Assembly: GCA_030426325.1 (NCBI GenBank)
Contig: JAUHYO010000004.1
Span: 1 to 36,630, forward strand
Origin: Gammaproteobacteria bacterium
GTDB taxonomy: Bacteria; Pseudomonadota; Gammaproteobacteria; Steroidobacterales; Woeseiaceae
Length of the DNA stretch: 36,630 nucleotides
Reading direction: 5' to 3'
The translations under genes were made by a program, and so were the position numbers. Positions 17,336 through 26,049 of the stretch are shown here, piece by piece; the stretch's first letter is position 1, and each line of letters starts with the position of its first letter. Under the pieces are notes generated by a model that saw only the letters and a list, made by a program, of their open reading frames with translations, was not told where the DNA came from and ran no database searches.

Positions 17336-18233
17336 CGCTATTTACTTTGTTCTTGCCAATACCGTAAAAAGTTCTAAGAGAAGTGAGATCACTACTGCCG
17401 CCTACTGCATCGCTCGCCTTCTTGTAGGTCGCAGCAACTTCACTCGATACACGCATCGCGGCACGGCTTTCGCCGGAAAGCGCCAGCGCGGTATCAATAT
17501 CCTTCAACATCGTCGCGAGCGCACCGATACTGTTTTTGGAGGTCGCGCCTGCCAGATGCGGCCCGATAATCTGCAGCGGTAGCGAGTCGGCCCAGCCACC
17601 CTGCAATGCATCCGGAAGGCGATCGATCCGGATCCCACATTGCTGGCCGAGCAGAAGCGCTTCGGAAATCGCCAGCAGATTCGATGAAACGATTACCTGA
17701 TTACAAAGCTTGGTGGCTTGTCCGGCACCAACCGCGCCCATATGGGTTGTTCGGGAAGCGATCGCGGCTAACAGCGGAGTCAGGCGTTCGATGACGCTGC
17801 TGTCACCGCCGCAGAAAACAATAAGCGTTCCATCCGTCGCACCGCGAACGCCCCCGGAGACCGGTGCATCGACCCAGTGCATTCCGGTCTCGTCTTTGAG
17901 TCGCGCGGCCATGGCGCGCGTCGCGTCCGGTGCGATACTTGAGAAGTCGACGAGGACAGAGCCCCGCTTCGCGCCATTCACGACACCCGCATCCCCAAAC
18001 ACCACAGACTCCACGGCGTCGGCGTCGGTGACGCACATGCAGACGACATCAGCCTCCTTCGCAAGCTCTGACGGTGATGAGGCAAGTCGGGCGCCGTCGC
18101 CAAGTAGCGATGACGACTTATTCTCCGAGCGGTTCCAAACGCTAACCGGGAAGCCCGCGTGTATCAGGCGGCGCACCATCGGCGCGCCCATCAGGCCAGT
18201 GCCCAGGTATCCGATTTGCATCTGTTCCGGCAT
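17328..18233 (-). CDS. HIBADH-family NAD(P)-dependent beta-hydroxyacid dehydrogenase (copy A)
   Basis: This 301-residue protein has the N-terminal Rossmann motif GYLGTGLMGAPMVRRLI, the substrate-binding segment DAPVSGGVRGA and the catalytic lysine segment GAGQATKLCNQV. All are hallmarks of the 3-hydroxyisobutyrate dehydrogenase family, which includes tartronate semialdehyde reductase and related beta-hydroxyacid dehydrogenases. It sits between the MFS transporter (12 nt upstream) and the sulfatase (8-nt overlap). A second member of the family is at 29241 in the same island, so two different hydroxyacids, or the two directions of one conversion, may be handled. The substrate is not inferable. 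Confidence 0.88.
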   Translation of the reverse strand: MPEQMQIGYLGTGLMGAPMVRRLIHAGFPVSVWNRSENKSSSLLGDGARLASSPSELAKEADVVCMCVTDADAVESVVFGDAGVVNGAKRGSVLVDFSSIAPDATRAMAARLKDETGMHWVDAPVSGGVRGATDGTLIVFCGGDSSVIERLTPLLAAIASRTTHMGAVGAGQATKLCNQVIVSSNLLAISEALLLGQQCGIRIDRLPDALQGGWADSLPLQIIGPHLAGATSKNSIGALATMLKDIDTALALSGESRAAMRVSSEVAATYKKASDAVGGSSDLTSLRTFYGIGKNKVNSDE

Positions 18234-18244
18234 GGTCCGGGGCT

Positions 18245-19567
18245 TCAGGATTTCGGCGTGTTAAAAGCCATTGCGATAACAACGACGCACGCAAGCGCGG
18301 CAGGAATCGCGGCTATCAGGAACATTTGTCCCTGGCCGAAGCCGAACGCAATCAAGGCGCCACCGATCAGGGGACCCAGAAAAGCGCCGGCGCGGCCGAC
18401 GCCCATGCTCCAGCCAACACCCGTACTGCGCATGTCCAGCGGATAGAAATTCGCAGCCAGCGATGAAATATTCAGTTTCGCCCCGAATGCTGACAGTCCC
18501 ACGACCGAGACAAGCGACATCAGTACGGTTGCCGACGAATCGATCATCAAACCGAGAGCAGCGATGGCGACTGCGCCCAGACCGAATGCAGTAGCAATTG
18601 TTTTGAAGGGGCCATTCCTGTCACTCAGACGCCCAATAATCAGGCCGCCGATAATGCCACCGCCATTGAGTGCTACGACACCCAGGATCGCCTTGCTCTG
18701 CGGGACACCGGCATCAACCAGAAGCAACGGTGTCCAGTTGATCAGGAAGTAACCGACCAGCAGCGATGTAAATGTCAGGAACCAGAGCAGTATCGTCCAA
18801 ACGAGTCGGCTGGGAACAAAGAGTTCCCGAACCGGCCGTGCAACGTGATCGTCCTTAACCGTGAAGTCGAGGGTGTTCTTTGCAGTGACCCCCGGCTTGA
18901 TACGCTCAAGAATCGTAGTGGCTTTGGTGCGCCCACTTTCCTTTTGCGCGAGATGCCGCAGTGACTCTGGCACCCAACCCACAATAAAAGGCATTAACGC
19001 CAGCGGCAGAACACCACCGAGAACGAACACCCACTCCCAGCCAGCCGTTGGAATGATTTGCGCACTGGCAATACCGCCGAGCACAGCACCCAGCGGAAAG
19101 CCTGCAAACGCCGAGACAATGGCGGTCGCTCGAATTCGTCTAGGTGCAAATTCGGAGACCAGTGCAATCACGTTTGGAATCGCGCCGCCCAGTCCAAGGC
19201 CGGCGATCAAGCGGTAAGTCAGCAGGGACTCAACGGAGGTCGCTGTCGAGCAGACCAAAGACATCAGGCCGAACAGGAGTACACAGACAATAATTAAAGT
19301 CTTGCGACCAAATCGATCGGCCAGCCAGCTAAAGACGATGGCGCCAATCAATGTACCGATCAAGCCTGAAGAAAAAAGTGGCCCGAATTGCTCGGGTGCG
19401 ACATTCCAGGCGTCCCGAAGGGCGGGGGCAACAAATGCAATTGACTGAGTATCAAACCCATCCAGCGCGGCAATTAAAAAACAGATGAAAATGGCTCGCA
19501 ACTGATAGGTGCTCACACTGGCGTTATCCAGCACCTCCGTTGGTGTAATCGCAGCTGTATTCGACAT
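18245..19567 (-). CDS. MFS transporter, aromatic acid:H+ symporter (AAHS)-like
   Basis: This 440-residue protein has about twelve hydrophobic segments and classical MFS loops: FSWLADRFGRKTLII between helices 2 and 3, and GRLSDRNGPFK in the second half. AALDGFDTQSIAFVAPAL in helix 1 contains the acidic DGFD motif characteristic of the AAHS subfamily (PcaK, BenK, MhpT types), which import aromatic acids with protons. It is the first gene of a minus-strand operon with the dehydrogenase and sulfatase. The operon shares its regulatory region with the divergent TonB receptor, giving a complete outer- plus inner-membrane uptake route. Other organic acid substrates are possible. Confidence 0.88.
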   Translation of the reverse strand: MSNTAAITPTEVLDNASVSTYQLRAIFICFLIAALDGFDTQSIAFVAPALRDAWNVAPEQFGPLFSSGLIGTLIGAIVFSWLADRFGRKTLIIVCVLLFGLMSLVCSTATSVESLLTYRLIAGLGLGGAIPNVIALVSEFAPRRIRATAIVSAFAGFPLGAVLGGIASAQIIPTAGWEWVFVLGGVLPLALMPFIVGWVPESLRHLAQKESGRTKATTILERIKPGVTAKNTLDFTVKDDHVARPVRELFVPSRLVWTILLWFLTFTSLLVGYFLINWTPLLLVDAGVPQSKAILGVVALNGGGIIGGLIIGRLSDRNGPFKTIATAFGLGAVAIAALGLMIDSSATVLMSLVSVVGLSAFGAKLNISSLAANFYPLDMRSTGVGWSMGVGRAGAFLGPLIGGALIAFGFGQGQMFLIAAIPAALACVVVIAMAFNTPKS

Positions 19568-19712
19568 ACGTCTCCCTCAGGATGAAAACTCTTTAGCGAC
19601 GGAAGGGTCCTGCCTTATCTCGCCTGTTTCTCAATTTTTTTTGGTCCGCGAGGTGGAGCCCTATAACTAGTGTTCAATCGTAGCAAGACGAAACTTGTCG
19701 TCCCGTCTTGCA

Positions 19713-19740
19713 GTCTACAACATTTTTGACTATTGTAGAC
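19713..19740. promoter_or_regulatory. Paired operator: GTCTACAA-N12-TTGTAGAC inverted repeat
   Basis: GTCTACAA (19713-19720) and TTGTAGAC (19733-19740) form a perfect 8-bp inverted repeat with a 12-nt spacer. The right arm continues into TTGTAGACAA (19733-19742), which is the TTG-N4-CAA palindrome type seen elsewhere in the island. TTGACT (19726-19731), a -35-like hexamer, abuts the right element. It lies in the 228 bp region shared by the MFS operon and the TonB receptor gene. It is a likely site for the GntR regulator. Confidence 0.6.
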
Positions 19741-19795
19741 AAAATACTTGTCGACCATCTGACAAGTTTCGCGCGTTTGCACTGGGGGGTAAACA

Positions 19796-22045
19796 ATGAT
19801 GCGTCTCGCCTGGATAGTACCTGCACTGGGTTTATTGATCTTTTCGCCACCAAGCGTGGCACAAGTGGACGACACGTCCAAAGCACTGGAAGAAATCGTC
19901 GTATCGGCACAAAGACGTGAGCAAAGTCTGGTTGACGTTCCAATCGCGATTACTGCCTTGAGCGGCGATTTTCTGGAGCAGCAGCAGGTTTTCACCGCCG
20001 AACAACTGTCGCTCTACACGCCCAGCCTGCATATTTTTGCCGAGGCCGTTAACACCGAGTTTTACACGATTCGCGGTGTCGGACGGGCCAATGAGGATCT
20101 GGGCTCGGATTCCGGCGTTGCGATGTTTATAAACGATGTTTATGTCGCCCGTCAGGGTGCAGCAAACCTGGTGTTGTTCGATGTCGAGCGTGCAGAAATC
20201 CTGCGCGGTCCGCAGGGCTCCCTCTGGGGCAAGAACGCTACCGGCGGAGCGATCAATGTCGTGACCCGCAAACCGGACGACAAGGTTGGAGGCTACCTCG
20301 GCGTTGATCTTGCCGAATACGGTACTTTGAACTTGCGGGCTGCCGCGAACGCACCAATCTCCGAAAGGGTCAACGGTCGCCTGGCATTCGTTTCCCGTGA
20401 GCGAGACGGAATGTACACAAACCTTACAACCGGGGAATCGGGAAACAACATTAACTCGCAGGCCTTTCGCGGCACGCTGACCTTTGATGTCTCGGATTCA
20501 ACCGAAGTACTGTTCACTGCCGACTGGGCCCGATCAGAACAGTATGGTGTTCTGAAAAGCGTGATCGCCGATGTTCCTGGTACGCCGTATATTCTGAAGG
20601 ATTTTTTCACCGTCACATTTCCAATGCAGGAATCAGATCTGCGCTCATCTCGCAGCGGCATTCATGGCGCGCAGGGGGTTGACCAGCACGGTGTCAATCT
20701 GACGATAAATCACCAAATGGAATCGATGGATTTCACGTCGATCAGCGGTTATCGCACCGAGGAAAGTCATCACTCCGAGGATAATGACAGAGCCGCGGAG
20801 CGCTCCGGCGATCTGTGGTCGACTCAGGAAAGTTCGTCGTTCAGCCAGGAATTCCGGTTAACGTCAAATACCGATGCAGCGCTGAGCTGGACCGCGGGGC
20901 TGTACTGGTTCCATGAGAACGGCGACCGAGATCAGAGTCGCTACTCCAACTTCTTCGGACCGGGAGGCCTTGTAGGTCCCGGATCTCCCGAAACACAGGA
21001 TTCAACGACCACGTTTCTGCAGGCACTCACCACCGATAGCTATGCGATATTCGGCCAGGCCGATTACAGGCTGAGCGATCGATGGACTGCGACTCTGGGT
21101 GGCCGTTACACCGAAGAGACCAAAGACTACGACATCAGCGCCTTCGCTGTCGCCAACCAGCCTGGAGGCAGCGACTATTCGTTGTTCATCCCGGATGGCG
21201 CGTATACCGCGAGCGACAAGAAAACCTGGTCCGAATTCACGCCCAAGGTTTCCTTTCAGTTTGCACTTACCGACGAAGTAAATACGTATGCCAGCTACTC
21301 CGAGGGATTCAAGAGTGGTGGGTACAACGGCAGCCCGGACAACGCGGCCGGTGTTGTGCCCTTCAATCCGGAGCAGGCCGAAACCATTGAAGTCGGTTTG
21401 AAAGGCCGCTTCTTCGATAACACCATGTCGGCAAACCTGGCGTACTTCATGACCGACTTTACCGACATGCAGTTGCAGGGTTTCGATCCGGTAACCGGAA
21501 GTCCGATAACAAACAATGCGGCCGCATCAGAGATCTCCGGCATCGAGATTGAGCTCTCCGGTTTGATCGGCGAGGGCTTCCGCTACAACATCGGCGGCTC
21601 CTGGCTCGATCACCAGTTCACCCGCTACGCGATCGAAGTGTTTGATCCAACCATTCAGGGCGGGCCGCCATTCCGCCTTGTTAACAAGCGAGGCGATCGC
21701 ATCGGAATTATTCCGGAGTACAACTACCACATCGGTTTGGGCTATGAATGGCATTTGGCCAACAATGGACTGCTCAGCTTCGGTGTCGATCTCTCTGGCA
21801 CGGACGAAACCATAACTGTATTCAACACGCTCTGGTCCAACGCGTATGACGTGGTCGACGTTCGACTCGCATGGGACTCAGGCAAAAACTGGAACGCAGC
21901 TCTGTGGGTTCGCAACCTCACCGACGAAGAATATTATCGCGGTGGCGGTCCGGTTCCCGACGTCAACGACACCATTTCACGTGTCGGTCTATTGTCCGAT
22001 CCGCGAATCTTTGGTGTGAGTCTGGGAATTAACTTCGGCGATTAG
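19796..22045 (+). CDS. TonB-dependent outer-membrane receptor
   Basis: The 749-residue protein has a signal peptide (WIVPALGLLIFSPPSVAQ), then a TonB box-like EEIVVSAQRR. A plug domain (about 45-160) contains SLYTPSLHI, FYTIRGVG and the closing RGPQGSLWGKNATGGAINVV. The remainder is a beta-barrel with repeated aromatic-rich strands, for example TATLGGRYTEETKDYD and YASYSEGFKSGGYNG. The C-terminus reads GVSLGINFGD; the usual terminal aromatic lies three residues from the end. Such receptors import siderophores, vitamins, sugars or aromatic oligomers. The plug sequence belongs to the broad class common in sphingomonads and marine gammaproteobacteria for carbon substrates. The gene diverges from the MFS/sulfatase operon, so it probably admits the island's substrate across the outer membrane. 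Confidence 0.92.
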   Translation: MMRLAWIVPALGLLIFSPPSVAQVDDTSKALEEIVVSAQRREQSLVDVPIAITALSGDFLEQQQVFTAEQLSLYTPSLHIFAEAVNTEFYTIRGVGRANEDLGSDSGVAMFINDVYVARQGAANLVLFDVERAEILRGPQGSLWGKNATGGAINVVTRKPDDKVGGYLGVDLAEYGTLNLRAAANAPISERVNGRLAFVSRERDGMYTNLTTGESGNNINSQAFRGTLTFDVSDSTEVLFTADWARSEQYGVLKSVIADVPGTPYILKDFFTVTFPMQESDLRSSRSGIHGAQGVDQHGVNLTINHQMESMDFTSISGYRTEESHHSEDNDRAAERSGDLWSTQESSSFSQEFRLTSNTDAALSWTAGLYWFHENGDRDQSRYSNFFGPGGLVGPGSPETQDSTTTFLQALTTDSYAIFGQADYRLSDRWTATLGGRYTEETKDYDISAFAVANQPGGSDYSLFIPDGAYTASDKKTWSEFTPKVSFQFALTDEVNTYASYSEGFKSGGYNGSPDNAAGVVPFNPEQAETIEVGLKGRFFDNTMSANLAYFMTDFTDMQLQGFDPVTGSPITNNAAASEISGIEIELSGLIGEGFRYNIGGSWLDHQFTRYAIEVFDPTIQGGPPFRLVNKRGDRIGIIPEYNYHIGLGYEWHLANNGLLSFGVDLSGTDETITVFNTLWSNAYDVVDVRLAWDSGKNWNAALWVRNLTDEEYYRGGGPVPDVNDTISRVGLLSDPRIFGVSLGINFGD

Positions 22046-22100
22046 CCGTAGTAAGGCAGGCCTCGGTGGGTGCTCCGGAAATCTACTGCGGATTCCGGAG

Positions 22101-22778
22101 CTACTCGCTCTCCAGGATACGTAAGCGAATCTTCTCTGCGGTTGTATTGAGGTGTGCGCGAAGTTTCTCTGACGCCTTGTCGGCGTCCCTGGCCAGAAGT
22201 GCACCGACAAATTCATCGTGTTCCGCTAGTGAATCCGCGGTGATTGCCTGAAGTGCACCGGACAGGTTTTGCAGGCGAGTGATGTGTCGCTGGTGATTCG
22301 CGTGCGCCGCAATCATGGCCGAGTTGCCGCTGGCGTGGACGATTGCAGTATGAACAGCGTTGTTGAACTTGTAGAAATTCTTAACCTTATTTTCATCAAC
22401 GCTTTTTCGCATTTTTTCGTGCAGCGATTCGATCTCCGCCAACGCGGCGTCAGACGCTCTTTCACAGGCCAGGGCAATGGACATGGATTCAAGGGCTATC
22501 AGTACTTCAATGTTCTCCAGCGCATCCGTCATTGTCGGCCGGGTAACCACGGCGCCGCGTCCGGGCAGCAATTCAAGCAAACCTTCCTTGACGAGAATCT
22601 GGAATGTTTCCCTCAATGGAGACCGCGAGACGCCATAACGTTCACAAAGGATGCGCTCCTGAAGGCGGGCGCCTGGCTCCCAAAAGCCCTCGACGATCTC
22701 GGCTCGCAGCCGAGTCGCAATTTCCTCCTGGAGGGTAGAGCGTGGAATAACGCTGGCGGAGTCAGGCATTGGTTTCAA
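22101..22778 (-). CDS. GntR-family transcriptional regulator (FCD/FadR-type)
   Basis: The 225-residue protein has an N-terminal winged helix (EEIATRLRAEIVEGFWEPG, CERYGVSRSPLRETFQIL, LLPGRGAVV). An all-helical FCD effector domain follows from about residue 80. FCD metal ligands are partly visible: histidines in AVHTAIVHASGN, AEHDEFVGAL and LRAHLNTT. The usual first aspartate is an asparagine (FNNAVH), a substitution known within the family. FCD regulators bind small carboxylic acids and usually repress until induced. It is transcribed divergently from the large plus-strand catabolic operon, and its own promoter region contains two palindromes that match sites at the other divergent promoters of the island. 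It is the obvious local regulator. Confidence 0.9.
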   Translation of the reverse strand: MKPMPDSASVIPRSTLQEEIATRLRAEIVEGFWEPGARLQERILCERYGVSRSPLRETFQILVKEGLLELLPGRGAVVTRPTMTDALENIEVLIALESMSIALACERASDAALAEIESLHEKMRKSVDENKVKNFYKFNNAVHTAIVHASGNSAMIAAHANHQRHITRLQNLSGALQAITADSLAEHDEFVGALLARDADKASEKLRAHLNTTAEKIRLRILESE

Positions 22779-22820
22779 ACTCTGAATTAAGGGAAGTAAG
22801 GTTCTGATTTTTATTGACTA

Positions 22821-22830
22821 TTGTCTACAA
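22821..22830. promoter_or_regulatory. GntR-type operator TTGTCTACAA
   Basis: TTGTCTACAA lies within TTGACTATTGTCTACAA (22814-22830). That is identical to TTGACTATTGTAGACAA at 19726-19742 except for two central bases, which are swapped as expected for alternative palindrome centres. The site sits about 45 bp before the gntR start, consistent with autoregulation. The repetition is seen directly; the binding protein is inferred. Confidence 0.6.
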
Positions 22831-22897
22831 TTCCGACCGCGTCGGCAAGTGCAGGGCCCGCGCGGCGCCTTCAGCGAACGGAGTTTCGGTTTATTGT

Positions 22898-22913
22898 ATA
22901 TTGCATGCAATAT
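22898..22913. promoter_or_regulatory. Perfect 16-bp palindrome ATATTGCATGCAATAT
   Basis: ATATTGCATGCAATAT is a perfect palindrome (8 + 8). Its core TTGCATGCAA fits the TTG-N4-CAA pattern of the other operators. It lies about 40-60 bp upstream of the first gene of the large plus-strand operon, where a repressor would block transcription. TATATT (22897-22902) inside it could serve as a -10, but no good -35 is visible. Confidence 0.6.
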
Positions 22914-22954
22914 TGATATCGTAGCCAGAGACCTTGGCAAACGGTGGTTCCAAA

Positions 22955-23389
22955 ATGACAAGTCTGGATTGTGAAACGCGATTTGCGTTGGAGCGTCTTA
23001 TGACGGAATTCGCCTGGCGCGTGGATCATGGCCAGGCCAGCCAGGTGCATGAGTTGTTTATCGAAACCGGCAAGATTTCGGCGCCCGGCCTGAATCTCAA
23101 CAGCCGCGACGAAATTGCCGCGGTGTTCGGTGAGCGGGCAAAGGACGCTGATCGAGTGTCCCGACACATATGGACAAACCCACGATTTGAAGTAATGGAT
23201 GCAAACCGGGTACGTGTGACGACAGTTGTGCAGACCTTTATGGGCTCAACCGGACCAGGTGAATCTTTGCCCATCGCGAACGCCAAATTCATCGTCGGCG
23301 ATTCAATAGACGTCATGCAACGAGACAAAAAGAATCAATGGCGATTCGAATCGCGAGAACTCAAGGTCCTTTTTGCCCCGCAAAAATGA
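22955..23389 (+). CDS. SnoaL/NTF2-like fold protein
   Basis: This is a small protein of about 144 residues when started at the ATG at 22955. The ORF track uses a TTG at 22934, adding MANGGSK; the ATG is preferred because GGTGG lies upstream at suitable spacing. Sequence such as LMTEFAWRVDHGQASQVHELF, GLNLNSRDEIAAVFGERA and HIWTNPRFEV resembles the SnoaL-like/NTF2-like superfamily. That superfamily includes isomerases, dehydratases and ring-hydroxylating dioxygenase beta-like folds. It is the first gene of the large catabolic operon. The catalytic role cannot be deduced. Confidence 0.75.
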   Translation: MTSLDCETRFALERLMTEFAWRVDHGQASQVHELFIETGKISAPGLNLNSRDEIAAVFGERAKDADRVSRHIWTNPRFEVMDANRVRVTTVVQTFMGSTGPGESLPIANAKFIVGDSIDVMQRDKKNQWRFESRELKVLFAPQK

Positions 23390-23413
23390 CACCAAGAAAA
23401 CAGGATACAAACT

Positions 23414-24325
23414 ATGAAGCTGGTTACCTACAAACACGCAGACCGAGTCGCAATTGGTGTAATTAACAACGACTTAATTATCGAACTCTCGCGCCACGCA
23501 CCGAAACTCCCGAACACGATGCGTGGCCTGCTGGAGGCAGGCGACGATGCACTTCGCGAAGTCGGCAAAGTTCTCTCGGCAGGGCACCAAGACGTACGAC
23601 TCGACGAGGTCCAGCTCCAAGCACCGATCCCCAACCCAAGAAAGTTTCTTGGTATTGGCGGGAACACGCATTCACACCTGAAGGAGGTGAAAGAGGCGGG
23701 CATCCCTATAAAACATTCACCACATCAAACATGGTTCAACAAGCAGGTCACTTGTGTGAACGGCCCGTTCGGTGACATTCATCTGCCCAGGATATCGGAT
23801 GACCTGGATTACGAAGGTGAACTGGCCATCGTGATTGGAAAGCGCTGTCGCCACGTCCCGAAAGCGGAAGCGTATAGCGTCATCGCCGGCTACATGGTTT
23901 GCAACGACGTCAGCATCCGAGACTGGCAGCTCCGCTCACCAACAGCAATGCTCGGAAAATCTTTCGATACGCATGGACCAACGGGTCCGTGGTTAACAAC
24001 CCGAGACGAGATACCCGATCCGCACCAGCTTTCCTTGCGCACATGGGTAAATGGCGAACTCCGGATGGATGGCCGCAGTGATGAATTCCTGCACCAGATT
24101 GACGAAATGATCGCCGAACTGTCGACCGTCTTCACACTCGAGCCCGGTGACATCCTGGCAACCGGATCGCCGGCCGGCGTCGGTGCACTGATGGATCCAC
24201 CGCAGTTTCTGAAAGCAGGCGATGTTGTCCGCGTCGAAGTGGAGGGCCTTGGAGCGATCGAGAACAAAGTTATCGACGAACCTGCTCTGTATACCTACGA
24301 ACCTCCAGGCAATCATGCCGAATGA
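23414..24325 (+). CDS. FAH-family hydrolase/isomerase (copy A)
   Basis: This 303-residue protein has the fumarylacetoacetate hydrolase C-terminal fold. The metal-binding segment DYEGELAIVIGKR, MVCNDVSIRDWQ, the active-site loop KSFDTHGPTGPW and GDILATGSPAGVGA are all present. The family hydrolyses or decarboxylates/hydrates acylpyruvates and meta-cleavage products using Mg or Mn. It lies 24 nt after the SnoaL-like gene, and its stop overlaps the start of the following MDR gene (4 nt). In aromatic pathways such enzymes act after ring cleavage; in sugar-acid pathways they act on 2,4-diketo acids. A paralogue lies at 27226. Confidence 0.9.
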   Translation: MKLVTYKHADRVAIGVINNDLIIELSRHAPKLPNTMRGLLEAGDDALREVGKVLSAGHQDVRLDEVQLQAPIPNPRKFLGIGGNTHSHLKEVKEAGIPIKHSPHQTWFNKQVTCVNGPFGDIHLPRISDDLDYEGELAIVIGKRCRHVPKAEAYSVIAGYMVCNDVSIRDWQLRSPTAMLGKSFDTHGPTGPWLTTRDEIPDPHQLSLRTWVNGELRMDGRSDEFLHQIDEMIAELSTVFTLEPGDILATGSPAGVGALMDPPQFLKAGDVVRVEVEGLGAIENKVIDEPALYTYEPPGNHAE

Positions 24326-25431
24326 CAATAATGATGCGCGCAGTTCAAATAGAACAGTACGGTACAGCCCAGGATGTTCTCGCCATCAAAGAGAACATAC
24401 CGGTACCCGAAATCACCGACCATCAGGTACTTGTCGAGTTACATGCGTCGTCCATCAATCCGGTCGATTGTGCGGCTCGTGCCGGCTACGGTAAGAACAT
24501 TTTCACCAAAATGTGGGGCAATCTCCCGCAAACACTCGGGCGCGATGCCTCCGGGGTTGTCGCAAAAGTCGGTCGGAATGTTTCTTCGTTCAAACCTGGA
24601 GACGAAGTCTATGGCGCCGCACACATTGGCTGCCACGCTGAATACGTCGCGGTCGATGCATCTCATCTGGCACACAAGCCCAAACAGCTAAGCCATCTGG
24701 AAGCCGCAACACTGCCATTTGTCGCATTGACTACCTGGACCGCCCTGGTGGAGAACGTGGGGCTCAATGCAAACAACGCAGCGGGAAAGAGTATCGTTAT
24801 TCCGCGAGCGGCCGGCGGAGTCGGAAGTTTTGCAGTACAGCTAATGAAGGCCTGGGGTGCTCACGTCATCGGTCTGTGCAGCTCCCAGAATACCGAGTTT
24901 GTGCGCCAACTCGGAGCCGACGAAGTCGTTGACTATACTAAAACCGACTTCACGACCGTCTTGAGCAATGTCGACTGTATCTTCGACACGGTCGGCAGGG
25001 CCAGCGACTTCGGGACCAATGACTTGCACGTTGCTGCAGCGAGCGACGAAAACTTCGATGAAAAGTTGATGTCGGTACTCAAATACAATTCCGGTGCCGC
25101 CTACGTAACGATCTGCTCTCCAAAAATGGCACTGTCCGACAAGTATGGCCCGGAAGAAGGACGCGCTAGAGCCGAACAGATCTTCGAAGCCAGGAAAGCC
25201 GAACAAGAGAAAAAGGGACGCCGCTACTATTGGTCATTTTGCAATCCCAGCGGCGCAAACTTAAACAAACTATCGCCGCTGATTGAGCAAGGAAAAATAC
25301 GTCCATTGATTGACAGCGTGTTCTCCATTGAGGACGTCGTTGCAGCTCATGAGCACTGCGAGTCCAAAAGCGCGCAGGGCAAAATAGCAATTGCAATAGC
25401 GGCAAACCAAAACACTCATTCGCCGAGGTAA
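24322..25431 (+). CDS. MDR-family NAD(P)H oxidoreductase (copy B)
   Basis: This 369-residue protein is a paralogue of the gene at 14564. Shared landmarks include NPVDCAARAGYGKNIF, LGRDASGVVAKVGR, PRAAGGVGSFAVQLMKAWGA, AYVTICSPKMAL and a KSAQGKIAI-like C-terminus. By eye, more than half of the residues are alike over the whole length. It has no zinc-cysteine cluster, so a quinone reductase or enoyl reductase type of reaction is more likely than alcohol oxidation. It is translationally coupled to the preceding FAH gene and followed 5 nt later by a VOC gene. Two copies in one regulon suggest distinct substrates or a recent duplication. Confidence 0.87.
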   Translation: MTIMMRAVQIEQYGTAQDVLAIKENIPVPEITDHQVLVELHASSINPVDCAARAGYGKNIFTKMWGNLPQTLGRDASGVVAKVGRNVSSFKPGDEVYGAAHIGCHAEYVAVDASHLAHKPKQLSHLEAATLPFVALTTWTALVENVGLNANNAAGKSIVIPRAAGGVGSFAVQLMKAWGAHVIGLCSSQNTEFVRQLGADEVVDYTKTDFTTVLSNVDCIFDTVGRASDFGTNDLHVAAASDENFDEKLMSVLKYNSGAAYVTICSPKMALSDKYGPEEGRARAEQIFEARKAEQEKKGRRYYWSFCNPSGANLNKLSPLIEQGKIRPLIDSVFSIEDVVAAHEHCESKSAQGKIAIAIAANQNTHSPR

Positions 25432-25436
25432 AAGAC

Positions 25437-26045
25437 ATGGAGAAATTCAAAGCCAGACTGGCTACGCCCGCCAGGGAACGAGGGAAGCTCGCACCGATCA
25501 GAATGTCCCACGTTGTAATCAGCACACATCCCGACAACTACGAAACCATGGTGAACTGGTACCTGACGTTCTTCGAGGGAGAAATAGCGTATGCGAATGA
25601 TGATGTCGCATTCATAGGCTTCGATGAAGAGCATCATCGCGTCGCCATCGCTGCCATCCCTGACCTGGTGCAGCCGCCGATAAACAGCTGGGGCGTAAAC
25701 CACTTCGCGTTCACATACAACGATCTCGATGAACTGCTTGCGACGTATGTTCGACTCAAGAACGAAGGCATTGACCCTTACTGGCCGATCCTGCATGGTC
25801 CAACCACATCGCTCTACTACAAAGACCCGGATCAGAACCGCGTTGAAATTCTATGTGACAACCTCGAAGGAGAGGAGCTGCTCGAGTTCTTCACCTCGGG
25901 TCAATTTGATGAAAACTTTATGGGTATCCTTTTTGATCCCGACGATTGGGTCGAGCAACGGAAGAAAGGCGTCTCTGTCGATGAGCTCACCAGCCGAGAC
26001 AAGCTCCCCGAAGGGATGACTCCGTGGGACATGTTCCGGGACTGA
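25437..26045 (+). CDS. VOC-superfamily protein, probable extradiol-type dioxygenase (intact H/H/E)
   Basis: This 202-residue protein contains two beta-alpha-beta3 VOC modules. Three residues occupy the positions of the extradiol dioxygenase iron ligands: H25 (MSHVVIST), H89 (GVNHFAFTY) and E137 (QNRVEILCDN). The fourth position used by glyoxalase I in module 1 is alanine. This pattern favours an Fe(II) extradiol dioxygenase-like enzyme of the small single-domain type, although other VOC enzymes use the same triad. A C-terminal extension (about 145-202) ends ...TPWDMFRD. It sits between an MDR gene and a second VOC gene within the operon. If correct, it would cleave a catechol-like ring made by the FAD monooxygenase at 30121. 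Confidence 0.82.
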   Translation: MEKFKARLATPARERGKLAPIRMSHVVISTHPDNYETMVNWYLTFFEGEIAYANDDVAFIGFDEEHHRVAIAAIPDLVQPPINSWGVNHFAFTYNDLDELLATYVRLKNEGIDPYWPILHGPTTSLYYKDPDQNRVEILCDNLEGEELLEFFTSGQFDENFMGILFDPDDWVEQRKKGVSVDELTSRDKLPEGMTPWDMFRD

Positions 26046-26049
26046 ATGC

